This document shows positions 12,601 to 27,600 of a stretch of DNA of 64,000 nt, in pieces; positions within the stretch are counted from its first letter, which is position 1; every line of letters starts with the position of its first letter. The stretch spans positions 9,073,653 through 9,137,652 of the forward strand of contig JAMXBB010000010.1 in NCBI GenBank assembly GCA_024138015.1, in the 5' to 3' direction. Under the pieces are notes generated by a model. The model was not told the origin of the DNA. It searched no databases and saw nothing but the letters and a program-made list of their open reading frames with translations. The DNA is from Lumnitzera littorea (lineage: Eukaryota > Streptophyta > Magnoliopsida > Myrtales > Combretaceae). The translations under genes were made by a program, and so were the position numbers.

Positions 12601-15600
12601 TTCCACTTAGCAGGATAAGAAGTACAGGAATTTCTTTCAATGCTAGATCTGCTCAATATTTGGTCCTTTAAGTTGTGAATGGCCAACCATTGATTTGTGG
12701 AGGAGATTAAGGATGTTGACCTTCCTATTCCGCTGATGGAGTGTAGGCCCTAATTGTTTTGTTTGGATTTGGATGACTAAACTAACTGCAAATTTGTCTA
12801 TCTAGTTGCCTTATGATGCTTTAAGGTGACACACATACAAATGCTCAATGGACTAACTCTGCTTGGTTCAAGAAACATAGGCATTCCTTCATTCTCTTGC
12901 TTGCTCTTCTGGGAAGACTCCTTACCATGGATAGACTCCTAAAGTAAGGTGTGATCTCTTCATATTGTCGTTTCTGGCGCTAATGTGACCCTGAGTCCAT
13001 GTGTATTTGCTCTTTGCATGCTCCTTTACCGATGATGTCTCGCTTTCTATTATTGGAAAGATTGACTTTCCTGCCAATTTCATCACCCGAGCGAAGGCTT
13101 TGCACTCTTGGTGTCGACCCTTCTCAACTCTGAGGATTGTGAACTGGGAGACTTGCATTTTGAGCCACTATCTACTAATTGTGGAAGAAATGTAATAATT
13201 GGCCAGATAGAGGATGCCCCACCTCTCAAGTTGCTTTGGCGAATGGAATCCTTAGTGCTGTAGCTTTTAGTCAAACTTAATAAGCTCTGTATTTCATTTT
13301 TTGTGGGTAGGAAATTTTTGTTGTTTGGATATTGACCTATGCAATATTGTTTTTTTAGTCTTCAATATCTGTGTGGCGACTTCTACTTTTTAACTCAATA
13401 AATATTTATAGTTCATTATATTATTCGAATTATCAAAGTTAAAAAATTGGAATAAAATATCCTGCAATTTATTTTATGAGATTTAAGTAAGCAACAGTCA
13501 ACCAAAATAATATAGGTATATAAATGTAATTTTAGATAATTTTAATTTAAAGTATTGGAGGGGGAAGAAAAAAGAAGAATAATAATTAGAAACAAAAAGA
13601 TATATTGGTTAAGGCTAAAAAGTTTTCATGGCAATTTTCGCATGAGGTATTTGTTTAAAATTCCACTTGGAGCACTTTTTCAAGCTACCTACATAGCACA
13701 CTCGACCATGTTGTGGACAATCAAGCATGGATTTTCAATTTCCTGAGATCCGAGGCAAGATTGCTCTCCCTGGTCCTCTCTAATATCATGCCTTTTACTT
13801 GGTTTGTTTACACTTTCCCGGACCATGCAGGAGGCTACCCTTTATTTTTTTATATAATTTTTGGACTGAAGCAGACATCAACTTAGTCACAAATGAATAT
13901 TTGTGAACAATGTAGATATCATTTGAAAATGAGTAGTTTAAATCGAATCGTACTTTCAATTGATTTAGGTACTTGGGATCCTATAGATGAAGACATGGTT
14001 TCTTTGGGTCATGAACCTATGTGAATGAGTGTAAGCTTCATTGCCCCAACACAGCTGGTGCTGACCACATTAGGTGCTACCATGGTAGCAAAAGAGGCCA
14101 GGTGGTGACAATTAAGAGGTTGTCACTAAGCATTCCTAGTCATGGGGGAAGAGAGGTCAAATGGCAAGGCAAAGATGTTTTTGGAAAAAAGATGTTGTGG
14201 GATAAAAAATGTTCTATGTGTTCTCTAAACTTAAAAAGTTAAGGGATGTTCTGAGGACTCTAAATGAAAGGGACTTCTCCCATATTTCCTCTAGGGTGTC
14301 AAGAGCTAAAGACAAGCTGTGGTCCTTACAGAGTGACATTATGAGCAGAAACACAGCCTTTGTAGCTGAAGAATGGTTGGCTTTTGAACAATCTTACACC
14401 TTAAAAGCAGTGGAGAGTTTCTTCAAGCAAAAGTCTAGAGTCCAATGGTTGAAGCTTGGTGATAAAATTACCTCTTTTTTCAAAGAGGAGTTAAATTAAC
14501 TCCTCCTTAAGGCCATGATCCAAAGGCATAAGAGGAGTTAAATTAACTCCCTAGTTTAAGAGGATGGGACAATGTTAAAAGAGGATAAGGAGATCCACCA
14601 AGGAACTGTTTCTTAATTTGAAAACCGTTTTAAAGCTCCTCAACACTAGTGACTATGACCTAAGTGAAGTGCTGCCTTGGAGATTAAATAATGAACAAAT
14701 AGATGCTTTGAGTTCTGTTTTCTTTGATGAAGATATTAAAGTGGCATTCTTTAGCCAAGCTAATGGTAAGGCACTGGGACACAGGTCCTGCACCGCTAAA
14801 TTCTTCAAGTCTACTTGGAATATCTTAGGTCTTGACCTCATCTTGGCAGTTAAGAAGTTTCTCAATTCTGGCTTCTTGCTTAAGGAAATGTCTTCTTGTA
14901 ATATAATTTACAAAGCTATCTCATGCTTTTAGCTTCTTGGTTGAAGGGTCTTCTTGGCTTTTTGGTTAGTAAGGAACAACCGTGTTTGTTCTTGGTAGAC
15001 AAATCATTGATAATGTGTTTGTAGCTTGAGAATTATTCCATGGTTATCACACCCCAAGATTTTGCGAGAAAAGCAGACACACTTAAATCCTTTGTATTAT
15101 TAGTTAGCAATTTTCGAAAAGGTGCTGGGCACTTAAAATTTTCCCTTTCATTTCATTCATCTTGTCTCCCAATGCATCATGACTCCTAAATTTTCCGTAA
15201 ATGTTAATGGGGAACTAGCGTGTTTTTTCCCAAGCCAAAGGGGATCGAGACAAGGGTTCCCATCTTCCCATACTTGTTGGTGTTGGCAATGGAGGATTGT
15301 CTGGTATCTTGAGGAGGATGGTGAATTCTACCCGATGCCGCATCATTGGAGGTGCAAACAGAAAGACCGATGCACCTATCATTTGCAGATGATCTTCTAA
15401 TTTTTTGCAAAGGGGATTTATCCTCCATAGGCCTGGTCCGTCACTTTCTAGATGAATTTGAAAGGGTTTCTGGTCTTTAGGCAAACAGGCTGAAAAGTGC
15501 TGTGTTTTTTTGTTATATTAATGCTTCCATTAAATTGATAGCCTTATTTTCGTTTGGTTTTATTTAAGGGAAAGCTTTCTTTTCACTATCTTGGAGTTCC

Positions 15601-18600
15601 TTTGACCTCAATAAAGCTTAAAAGTTTAAATTGTGATATCTTGTTTGCAAGAATTCGGCCAGGCTAGACTCACGGACGAGTAAATTCTTATCTTATGTGC
15701 ATAGGCTTCAACTACTCAAATCTGTAATATTTTCAATGCAAGTCTATTGGTTATCCATATTTATTCTTCCAAAGAAAGTTATTCGAAATATTGAGCAATC
15801 AATGAGGATTTTTTTTTTGGAGTGGAGGACTGAACATTTCCTTAAGGTGAAAATTCAATGAGATGTGGTTTGCTTGCCTATTTTGGAAGGCAGACTTGGA
15901 ACAGCAAATTTGGAAATTTGGAACAAAACAGTGTAAATAAAGCATACATGGAATATATGTAATGGGGCCAAGGGAGGCCTTTGGGCTGATTGAATTCATA
16001 CTTTCCATCTCAAGGGCAAAAGTTTCTGGAGAGTTAAAATTTCTTTCACATGTTCATGGTCTTGGCAAAATCTCCTTAAACTTAGGCCTCTAGTTAGGCA
16101 GTATTTCTGTTGGATTGTGGGTGATGGATTCTTCATCTTGATTTAGGTAGATTATTGGCTTCAGCAGGGCCCACTAGTTGATCTATGCAGTGCAAGGGAG
16201 ATTGCAGCATCTGGTTTACCCCTGAATGCTAGATTATGTTCCATCATTTCAGGTTATTCTTGCAGCTTTCACCTTTCCCCATCCTCCTTTCTAGATAGAT
16301 TTTCCTCTGTCTTCCCTCCTTCTTCTGGACTCATTCAGATTGGACAGATTACTTTGGAGCCCATTTGCTTCTGGTGTTTTTCCTATTAAAAGTGCAATTA
16401 ATGTTCTTTGTACTCCATGCCCCTGCGTGAGGTGGGCTAATTTTACTTGGGGGAGAAAATCTTTATTGAGACATTCTTTCATATTTTGGTTGGTGATCAG
16501 TGGCGAATTATATGCTCTAGACAAGTTGTTGCATTGGGCTATTACCACCCATACACTGTTTTCTATACAACTTGGCTTTGGAGGATCATGCCCACCTATT
16601 ATTTGTTTGGCCCTTCTTGGCTAACTTGTGGTCTACGGTCACAAATGAACTTCACTGCCCTCCTTCCTTCTCTACTTGGTAAGGACTGCTGGATGGATTA
16701 TCTGATTATCCCAACTTGCTGTGTTTTCTGATGTATTCTGTGGCTCTTGCTGCCTCTGTTTACTGCTTATTGCATACAAGGAACTCAATTTGCCTGAGGA
16801 AGCTCACTCTTCCTTCTCAACAGTTGGCTCTCGAAGTTCTCTCTACACTAGACTTCCCTATCAGTCTGGATTTTTGTTTTACTTTTGGTGATTTGAGTGG
16901 TTGGTTCTGGTTGTTTTTGTACTTTTGGAGCGGACTCTTTGCTGCACATTGCACATGTATATTTCCTCACTTTTGGTTATCAACGAATTATTTACTTAAC
17001 TTAAAAACAAGTTATAGACGGTGCATGGATCATCTATAGTTCACATGCAGGTGGTTCAATCATGCCATATTCCTCTGTTAACCCAGAAAAATTGAACTGA
17101 AAATGTAAAGTATCAATAGGCCCAAAAAGGCATTGAACCCTAAGCCTGTGGGATTTTGATTTATGGAAAGGGCTAAAATAAACCTCCTTGTTTGGCACAG
17201 CATTGGCATAGCTCTTCAAAAACAAACTCTCATGTTGGGTATAATGAATCCTTTCCTTACTAAATCACAAGTTTTGATCCTTTTACAAAAGTAATGAACC
17301 CATTTCTATTTTTATGGAGTTTTACAAGATTTGCTTGTTGAATGTTATAAAATTTGTTGCGGACATTTGGCCATAACAACACATGGTTCTAGGGGAAAAG
17401 CAAACTGGCTTCTTTTATGGATCTGTTTTTTGTACTTGTTAATATCCATTCAAATTATTAACCTTTTTTGGTGTTTTGCATGTTGGGGGTGGGAGAGATT
17501 GAATTAATTTTGGAAGAACTGATATGTGTTCTCTTAATGAAAAATGGGTTTCTCACTTGCACCATATATTTTCTTGTTCCAGTTCTTGGTCTTTCTTTGA
17601 TTGTGCATGTTGGTTTTTTTCTGTGGTTTGGTGGTGTTCTATGATTCAGCATTTAGTTTGAGATTTGGTTCTCTTATACCCTTACTTGAAGCCTATTGCC
17701 TCTTTCAGGATAGTTTCACAATTTATTATTGTTGTTATTATTATTATTATGGAAATAATTTCAGTGTTTGATAGCTGTAATGTAATATCGCTTCATACAG
17801 TTTCTTGTTTGGTTAAGAATTTTTGTTCTGTTTCGCAGGTGAGGCATCCTAACATACTATCATTTCTTCATAGTACTGAAGCTGAAGTTTTTGATGGAAA
17901 CTCTACAAAGGTCACCATATATATTGTCACCGAACCTGTGATGCCCCTATCAGAAAAGATCAAGGAGCTAGGTTTAGAAGGTACCCAAAGGTAGGGAGAC
18001 CTTGCATCACTTTGTGCTTATGTCCCTTTGTTGCAAGTATACATAGTGGCTGCTACTTTTGGCTACCAAATCAGTACTACTCAAACCTTGCAGGCTGTTT
18101 TTTGCCTCAAATGTCATTAATTGATTGTTGAGTTAACTTTGCCTCTCTCTTTGATCTGTTTGGCTTATCTCATAAAAAATTCCCTCTCTCAGCTGGAAAA
18201 AGCTTATAAACTAGTGAAGTTATGAGTTGATGGAAATTTATTTTTTTTATCCATTGTGAAATTTGTGCATTAGGTGAATGTCATAGACTGCAGCATCTTT
18301 AAATAATCAGAATATGTGTTGAGGTTAGCTCCCCAACAATCTTATCTACTAGTTTAAGCTTGTAGATTTGGTTTGAGTTTTATATTTATTATTACTTGAC
18401 ACTCCTCCTCACTTGTGTGTTGGGACTTTGATTGAAACTTATCAAGTGAATGACTTTATAGTGGGGTGAAATGATCATCTAGGGATTGAACTCATTATCT
18501 CCCTGATAATGTGTTGAGATTAGCACCTACAACCATTTTTTCTACAAGTTTAATGTTATAGGATCTTAGATAGCTCCTTTTGATTGGTCTATAAATACTA

Positions 18601-21600
18601 ATATCAGATTCTAAATGGTTTTTGATGCTCTTCCTACTGAATTTTCCTATTTTGAAAGATTACAAGTTTGTGTTCATTAAGAGAGAATCCAAGGATATCT
18701 TGGTTAACTCTTGATTACAAGCTCTCCTTAGAATTTAAGAATGCTAAATTTTTGGAAAAATAGGTCTTGTCTGCCTCATCACATTTTTACCATTTAAAAT
18801 ACAAAAACAAGTGGCAGTTGTAAAACAAGTGAAACTTCCACTACTTATGGTAACTTCCCTTATTAACTACTAAACTCCATAAGTGTCACTACTTTGTAAT
18901 ACAACATTGCAAATGAAAGTACAGACCTGCCCACACCACTTTCTGCAATACCGGCTGTCACCCACATTCCAATGCTCTCCATCTGCTGCACTGCATGTTA
19001 ACCCACGCACACACCTGCACGTTAAACACACACCTCCAGCACGTTAAACATACAGACGACCACTACACTTTACATACACTGCTACCAGCACATTAGACCT
19101 CTTCAGAAATTGCATGTAACCTTGTCTGCAAATATCTGTTCCTGCTTCATTTGCCCCACCATCAGTGTCTTTGGGCTGATCGTGTTCCTCTCTTGCTACT
19201 CCACACATTCTATCCAAAACAATTTTTTGCATTTGACACCACCCCACAACCACACACCCCACCCACANNNNNNNNNNNNNNNNNNNNNNNNNNNNNNNNN
19301 NNNNNNNNNNNNNNNNNNNNNNNNNNNNNNNNNNNNNNNNNNNNNNNNNNNNNNNNNNNNNNNNNNNNNNNNNNNNNNNNNNNNNNNNNNNNNNNNNNNN
19401 NNNNNNNNNNNNNNNNNNNNNNNNNNNNNNNNNNNNNNNNNNNNNNNNNNNNNNNNNNNNNNNNNNNNNNNNNNNNNNNNNNNNNNNNNNNNNNNNNNNN
19501 NNNNNNNNNNNNNNNNNNNNNNNNNNNNNNNNNNNNNNNNNNNNNNNNNNNNNNNNNNNNNNNNNNNNNNNNNNNNNNNNNNNNNNNNNNNNNNNNNNNN
19601 NNNNNNNNNNNNNNNNNNNNNNNNNNNNNNNNNNNNNNNNNNNNNNNNNNNNNNNNNNCCCCCCCACCCCCACAAAAAAAAAATAATAAAAAGAACGAAG
19701 GCCCTTTATATTAGGGTGTTTGAGTCTTAAATTGATTAGGAGTTGCCACTCTTTTCCTCTAATCTAGTCTCATTCAATCGAACTCCCCTACATTCATAAA
19801 GGTGAGCCAAACCAATGGCCTGCATCATGGGACGACGCAATTCCACTTCAACAACAATGAACTCCTTTAGTTTCATTGATGAATATTGGCACTTCATGTC
19901 AGGGGTAGGGACGTTGCTCTGGCTGCTAGTTGCGTGAATTTTTGCTCTAGTATCTCTTCACCGATCCAAGTTGTTGCAACTTCGACAATTCTCCTATTTT
20001 GTTACTCTGTAGCGAAGGCCCAAAGTTCATATTATATGGCGACTTTAACTCCTCCCACGTTAAAGTGGGTCTACCTTGCTACAATTTCGAAAACCACAAC
20101 CAAGCAGCTTCTTCTAGGTGAGAAGCAGCCAATTCAATTTGCTTGTCTTTACAAATCTTCTGATGTTTGAAGAAGTGCTCTCACCTATTTAGCCATCCCG
20201 AGGGACCAGCAATACCGTTATATTTAGGGAATTCAAGTTTAGCAAATTTTGGAAAATTAGGATCATCCCTCTCAATGTTGAAATACAAAACAAGTGGCAG
20301 TTTTAAAATTGTCTTTTCTTCTTATTTTTCCTCCTTACTTGACACTACCACTGCTAATGTAACTTCCCCTATTTACTACTAAACTTCATAACTGACACTT
20401 TTTTGAAATACAACACTTGACAAATATAATGAAGAAATTAAATATATGGGGGACAAAAAGGCGATGCCAGCTTGCATCCACTTTCTGCAATCCCAGCTGT
20501 CATCCCACATCCCAGTGCACTCCACGTTAACCCACATACCCCCAAGTGCACTTTAGACACAGCACACCCCAAAACCACCCCACTCCACCCCCCCAAAACA
20601 CCTATTGGACATTACACTCTGCCAAAAACAGACATGTACTACCTATTTCACTTTTATGTAACCATGTTTTCTCACTCTTATATGAAATTAGTACTTCTTT
20701 TTTTCCTCTTCATAGTGACATGAAAATTGTGCTTCTTTTATCTTTACTTCCCCCTCCTCTCCTTCTGTGCTTACTTTGTTGGTGGCATAACGCAAAGTAA
20801 AAACAATTTATCAGTTGGAGTTTGGCTATAATGATGTCCAGTGCTTTTCTTTTGGCATCAGGGATGAGTATTATGCCTGGGGATTGAATCGAATTGCTAA
20901 AGCTGTGAGCTTCCTGAACAATGACTGCAAGCTTGTAAGTATCGTTTTGTTTGATTCATAATTACCAGAATCTGTTGTTTTGATATGGGTGGTTTTTTCC
21001 ATGTTCTCTCTTTTACACCTTTCACAAAATTATACAAAGAGGTGGGAAAAGGAGAACATGGTCAATCAACAATAAGACATGGTAAAGATACTTCTTGTTG
21101 ATGCTGTAAGCTTTATTATATTGAGAAAACTTGCTATACACCCAGAATACTTGTCTATGCTGTAAGCCTAACTATATTGAGGATAAGATGCATAGCTTGC
21201 TAGCACTGTCTGAGGAGACAAATTTATCTATGAAATTCGAGATCCAATATCTCTGTAAATAAAAGCCTTTTAATAGTAGGAGAAATATCTGCCATCCGAA
21301 TATATGCTAAAAGTATTATGTTTCTGATATTATTTCTTTGATGTTTTATACAGACTGAAATAAGGAGAATATAGCATATCTTATCATGTCCAATTTTCTA
21401 ATCTGGTTCCCGTAGGACTGTCTAGCCAGCTGACATTCATAGACTTGGAAAAATGAGATCTATTAAGTTGGCATTACAACCAACTGATGATAGCTTAAAA
21501 TATCACAGTTATTGAATTTTGAAATAACTAGCATATTTCTCTGGAGCTATGATGTGCCATAAAACATGTAGCTTACCTGCTGGATATGTTAGAACACCTC

Positions 21601-24600
21601 AGTTTTTTGTTAGCGATCTTATTAGAGCCATATACTAATAAAGAAATTCAGCATTCTATATGCGAGAAACTTCAAATTATATATCTAGATGGAATTTTGA
21701 GGTTTGAAATTCATAAAAAATCACCCTATCAGCAACATTGTAAAAATTGGGATATGGATCCATAGATCTAAGAATTCATATTTCTTATGTGGGAAATTTT
21801 GAATTGTATATCTAGATGCACTTTTTTGCTGTGAGTTAATAAAATATTGACCATATTAGCAAGGTTGTAAAATTTGGGATATTTCATAATTCTTGGTGAT
21901 TCTATTGGATTGAACTATAAGATTATTTTGAGATTGGTAGGATGGAAGGAAATATGTGTTCGAAAAATAGAGTTAGTCCTAACTAGCTCATGCAAAAAAA
22001 CAAACCATTCAATAGTCCCAAGGTACATCCCTTGGAGAGCGGCTCTTGCTTCTGCTGTCTACTGCATGTGGAGTGCTCAAAACTCTTACCATCTTGGTGC
22101 TCCTATGCCACAATCCTCTTCTCTTGCAAGACTGATACTTGCTTATGTGAAGCTTCACTATCCTCTTAGATTTGGCTTACCTTACCTTAGTTTGTAGCCA
22201 GTTTTTGTAAACTCTTGTGCTATCAAGATAAACAAAACCGTTGTTTTAAAAAGATTAATGTCATAAGAAGTTTAAAGTTTGTGCTTATGTTTTTTATACC
22301 AACCTTATGTATGATATGCAATAATTTATGAGTTTTGATTATTTTGGATCCACTACTATCTAGTGTAAAAGTTCAGACTTATAAATCTAGTGTGGTTGAT
22401 GTCACCTACCACTTGGGGGTTGACACTTTTGATTGAACCCATCAAGTGGACCAATTAATAACAGGGGTCAAATCATGGTGCATGAATTTAAACTTGTGAC
22501 CTGAGATCTGCTACCATATTTAATTTAGATCCACAATTATCTTATGCTCGTAAATCTATTATGGTTTACAGAATCAGATTCTTCTAGCTCTCTTCTAAGG
22601 AGGATGAAATGGTCTCTGTTTGAACAAATTATGCAAGTATCTTTGCTTATTTTTGCTCACAAATATACGCTGAACATGTGTGCTTGAATGTATATTCATA
22701 ATGCATTATTATCAATCCATCCTAGGATAATTTAGATCCATTACCATCTGGTATAGAAACTTAAACTTATAAATTTCTTTTGGATAATTCAATAATTTTA
22801 TTGATGAAAAAGCTGATGTTATAGAAGCACCAAAAGCGCTAACTTGACTTAAACTTATAAATTTGTTAGTGAGTGGGTTTAAACTTATGACATCACACTC
22901 TTACCAGGTTTAATTTAGATCTACAATCATCTAATCTAAAATCTTGTACTTGTAGATTTGGTGCATGTTAATAGAGTCACAATTTGGTAGCTCTCTTTTG
23001 AGGAGGATGAAATGGTTTCTTTTTGAATAGATTATGCTAATATAGTTGTCCCTTCCTTGTAGACCTATTCTTGCATTTGGTTGGTGGAGTAGCTATTGCA
23101 TGAAATTTCTATTGCTGCAAAATTGGGAATTGCAATTCTTTATAGGTCCAAGGGAATAGTTATTTTTTATTTTCTTTTGCATATTTTCAAATCTATCTAT
23201 GAAACCTAAAAAAAAAAACTATAAGGAATAGCTACTATTTCTTTATTCTATTTCCTAAGAATTGCTATTTTATTTCTACATTATCCTATTCTGCAAAACA
23301 AATGTTCCATTAGAGTATTAACAGCTAATTATGCTGGAACAAATCTCCAAAATTGGATCAGATATGAAATTATCAAACACTTGTTCATTAAAGTTTTATC
23401 GCATTTCAGAAACATCTCAATGTAAGGATGTATACTCTTGTTTTATCTGGTTAACATAATTTTTCCTTAGCTGCCCTCCTTTTTATCACTTCCTCCTATA
23501 GCTTCTCCCTTGTATTGTCCCTTATTTGAAACTGATTTTCCTGCTATAGGTTCATGGCAATGTTTGTGTAGCAAGTGTTGTTGTCACTCCGACTTTGGAC
23601 TGGAAGCTACATGCATTTGATGTGCTATCTGAGTTTGATGGCAGCAATCCAGCTGCCTCTGGGCCAATGCTGGTAATTATATCCACTTCATTCATTCTGA
23701 TACCCCTCTTTTAACTTTTGATCTAATGCTCACCGTGAATCTTCTTGTTCGATGCCAAATGTTATTCTTATCTGTTTAGATAATCGCCAGATGTTTATAC
23801 TGTCATGATAGAGTATTTTAATTCATAAGTTGACTTTCTAATGATAGGCCAAAACTCTGAAATTGGAAGTGTGTTTCTGCTATTAATTGCATCTTCATGC
23901 ATCTTGTCGTTTTAAATTTCTCATTTGAGCTCTTTCAATTGTTTGCTGTGAATTTTGAGTTAATACAAAATAAGTTTAATATACTGCCCCCAAAAAAAAC
24001 TAAATAAATAAATAGAAGTTTAATGTGATGTACACAGAATTTGTTGCTTCCTTTTTGCTTGTTCTTGTTCTTTTCCTGTTGTTTGGTATAGTATACATCC
24101 TCTCAAATATGTGTTTGTTGGAGGTGGTTTGGATCTAAATTAACTTCTCTGATGCATCAATTATTTCTTCTCACTATTCATGCAGCAATATGAGTGGCTT
24201 ATTGGATCACAATACAAACCCATGGAGTTGGCAAAGTCAGATTGGGCTGCAATCAGAAAGTCTCCCCCATGGGCCATAGACTCTTGGGGACTGGGTAAGC
24301 TTTGTGCACCCTCAACTCTTCCTATGTGCTTATCTAACTCATTGGATCAGGTTGAAATATGCAATATTGAGTGTTCATTTCAATTGATAGGTTGTCTTAT
24401 TTATGAACTCTTCTCTGGTATGAAGTTAAGCAAAACGGAGGAGCTTCGGATCACTGGTTCTATTCCGAAGGTTAACTTCTTCATTATTTTCAATTGTCTG
24501 AGTATCTACCAAAGTTTTCTCATTGGAACTTGCCTGCAGTTCTCTTTTTTGAGACTGAAGTGTTCTGAAAGACTTTCTACCTTGTTTTTTCAGTCTTTGC

Positions 24601-27600
24601 TTCCAGATTACCAACGGCTCTTGAGTTCCATGCCTTCCCGCAGATTGAATACATCAAAGCTATTAGAGAATAGCGGTCAGTTCTAACTAAGTGCTTGCAC
24701 TGCATTTGTACCTCTGAACCTGCCATTTTCCTTTGAAAAGAATGAAGTTTTATTCAAGGGGTGAAGGATTCAGTTCTTGTTATTAATAGTGTTTTTATGA
24801 GTTCTTCCACATTTTCAAACTTACAGTCGTCTTCTGCTTGGATATAAGTTACAAGTGACTAGCTTAGATATGTCAAAAGATGGACATGATCAATTACATA
24901 TATTCCTGGTGCCACTTTTGCTTGTCATATTTGAGGGATGTGATGCGATCAACTGAAATATTTTTCTTGTTAAGTTGATAGACTGGGCCTTTTTTAAGGT
25001 GAGATGTACATTCATCTAGATGGATGGTACATGCAATGTGGCTTTTGAGTCATTTGCTTGCAAAGTTTTTTGTTCCATGCAAAGTGCATTTTGTTACTTA
25101 ACTTTTCTGTTGTAGTCACTTTTTTTTTTTTTTCCTTTTCTTTTTTTCCCCCGTTCTTTTCTCTTTTTCTTTTCTACTTGCGTAGCAAGTTCTATGCTTT
25201 GTTTTCCTCTGCTCATGCTAACTATAGGTATTATGAGCTGGCAGAGTACTTCCAGAATAAGTTGGTGGATACCATACATTTCATGGAAATTCTCAATTTA
25301 AAGGATAGTGTTGAAAAGGACACCTTCTTTCGGAAGCTTCCAAATTTATCAGAGCAGCTTCCTCGCCAAATTGTATTGAAAAAGGTGCTGCCTAGGTTTT
25401 TTATGCGATATAGTAATTGAAAGTAAGTCTGTTCTGCGTTATGATTAGCATTGGTTACAACAGCTACTTCCTCTATTGGCTTCTGCACTTGAATTTGGTT
25501 CAGCAGCTGCCCCTGCATTGATCGCGTTGTTGAAAATGGGCTCCTGGCTTTCTAGTGAAGATTTCAGTGCCAAGGTCATAATCTTTCATACTTGCATATG
25601 TTGCCTCTTTCTTGCTTTTTATAAATTTTTTTAATTCTTTTATTAGTTGTAATTATAAGAAGGCAATTTAACTTCTTATATTCTCATACATAGGCCACTA
25701 TTTGATTAGAGGATTATATGTCTTTTTATACAGGTATTGCCAACGATTGTGAAGCTCTTTGCTTCGAATGATCGTGCTATTCGGGTTGGTCTTCTGCAGC
25801 ATATTGATCAATATGGAGAGTCATTATCAGCACAAATTGTTGATGAGCAAGTATGAAGTTAGTACCTTAAGCTAATACTGGTTTTTCTGTTCAGTTATTT
25901 TTTCTGAAGTTCATACTTTTCTTTCTGATAGGTCTACCCTCATGTGGCTACTGGGTTTTCTGACACATCTGCTTTTCTGCGGGAATTGACTCTTAAATCA
26001 ATGCTTATTCTTGCTCCTAAGGTTTGTTCACATTCTCCAGTAGTACTAGGAACATGAAGTTGTGTTAGTCGCTATGGAAACCTTAAACTTTTGAGCCTCA
26101 AATTAACATTTTGAAACTTATGTAGGGATTTGTCATTTTTTATAAACCCATTTTTGGTTTTAGTCTGAGGCCTCAATACATTAGTTGTCTTTGCACTTAT
26201 GGATCAGGTGTGGGCTAGTTAGTTAAGTTGGGCGCTTCATTCCACTTGTCATGTATACACCTTTCTTTGCTAAGACATGTTGAAGCCATGTTTACCATGT
26301 TGGGGGTGATAATCTAAATTTTTTCCTTGAGACATCTATCCTAAGCCTCAATTTATCATTGCAGCTTTCCCAGCGAACGATTTCAGGATCTTTGTTGAAG
26401 TATCTTTCTAAGCTACAGGTAAGTTTATTCTTTCAATTACCCAAAAGAGTTTGTTCTTTCAATTTATTTGTCTTCCAATGGTATTTGATATAATGAAAGG
26501 TTACGTTCTGGTTTTGGGGTTGCTTTTTCTCCTCAGTGGTGAATTATCATTTGCATTATCATGGACATAAGCTTGTAATATCCATGTTGTGTTGTCTTTG
26601 AAAGCATATCATGTACTTTTGTTGCTTTTACATGCAAAGCAATGAATAGACTGATTTTTGCTCATTCAGTGCTTATTAGTCACATAATATACTTGAATTG
26701 ATAAAAACTTAAAAGGATGGATAGATCTGGATGTTTATCTCTGTAGTGCTATCTGTAGTTCCAAGGTTAATAAAGGAAGAAGTGTTTTTTTTCCCCCTCT
26801 CTCTCGTGAGTTCACAAATCAAGGCCCAAAATGATGGGTGCCTGAATTATATTCCAAATAGCTGCTTCTCTGAAGATCTTATTGACTTTTCTGCTCTAGA
26901 GTTTGTAATTTAACACTGGTAATGCTTGCAGGTGGATGAAGAACCTGCAATTAGAACAAACACTACTATATTACTTGGTAATATTGCAAGCTACTTGAAT
27001 GAAGGGGTAACTCTTTAGTCTCTGTGTTGCCATTGTGGTTTCCCTTTTGTTTTGTTGTCAGGTTAGGTAATTAGGTAGAGGAGGAGAATTTTTCAGCAGT
27101 ACTTATATTTGTTTTGTTCTGATGTTTTGTAACTTAAGTTTCCCAACCTATGTGCAGACAAGAAAAAGAGTGTTGATCAATGCATTTACCGTACGTGCAC
27201 TGCGTGATACTTTTCCTCCTGCACGAGGAGCAGGTGAGCTATTTTATCCGTGAAGATGGTCAATTTTTCCCCCATAGTACTTATCCCCCCTAAAAGTTAC
27301 TCTATTGTCTGACAAACTTGTAATCTCACTTCTAAACATTAATGAAATATGCAGCTTTCCATTTCATCCTCCTTTTTTTTTTATGTATCATCTGAAATAT
27401 TCTACCTTAGTGTTACCATAGTACAAATGACAAATCATTGTATTTTGGCAGGAATTATGGCTCTATGTGCCACTAGTTCATACTATGACACAACTGAAAT
27501 TGCAACAAGGATTCTCCCAAATGTTGTTGTTCTAACCATTGATCCTGATAGGTAATGTCTTTTCAGATTGAGATGCTTACTGTTTTGTTTCATTATTGTC

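Noticed and set aside
19044..19730. Long open frames on both strands of about 160-210 codons
   Set aside because: They span the run of Ns at 19268-19658 and are open only because N codons hide stops.
20472..20800. Proline- and histidine-rich frames in intron 3
   Set aside because: Produced by C/A-rich low-complexity sequence inside an LTR-like repeat; no family resemblance.
25227..25384. Alternative acceptor at ctatag (exon start 25228)
   Set aside because: It breaks the frame with exon 8. The acceptor at 25244 gives NSEYFQNK, matching the family.
25058..25420. Frame of 120 codons with a phenylalanine-rich start
   Set aside because: Its first half is a poly-T intron. Only 25245-25384 is coding, as exon 9 of the SCY1-like gene.
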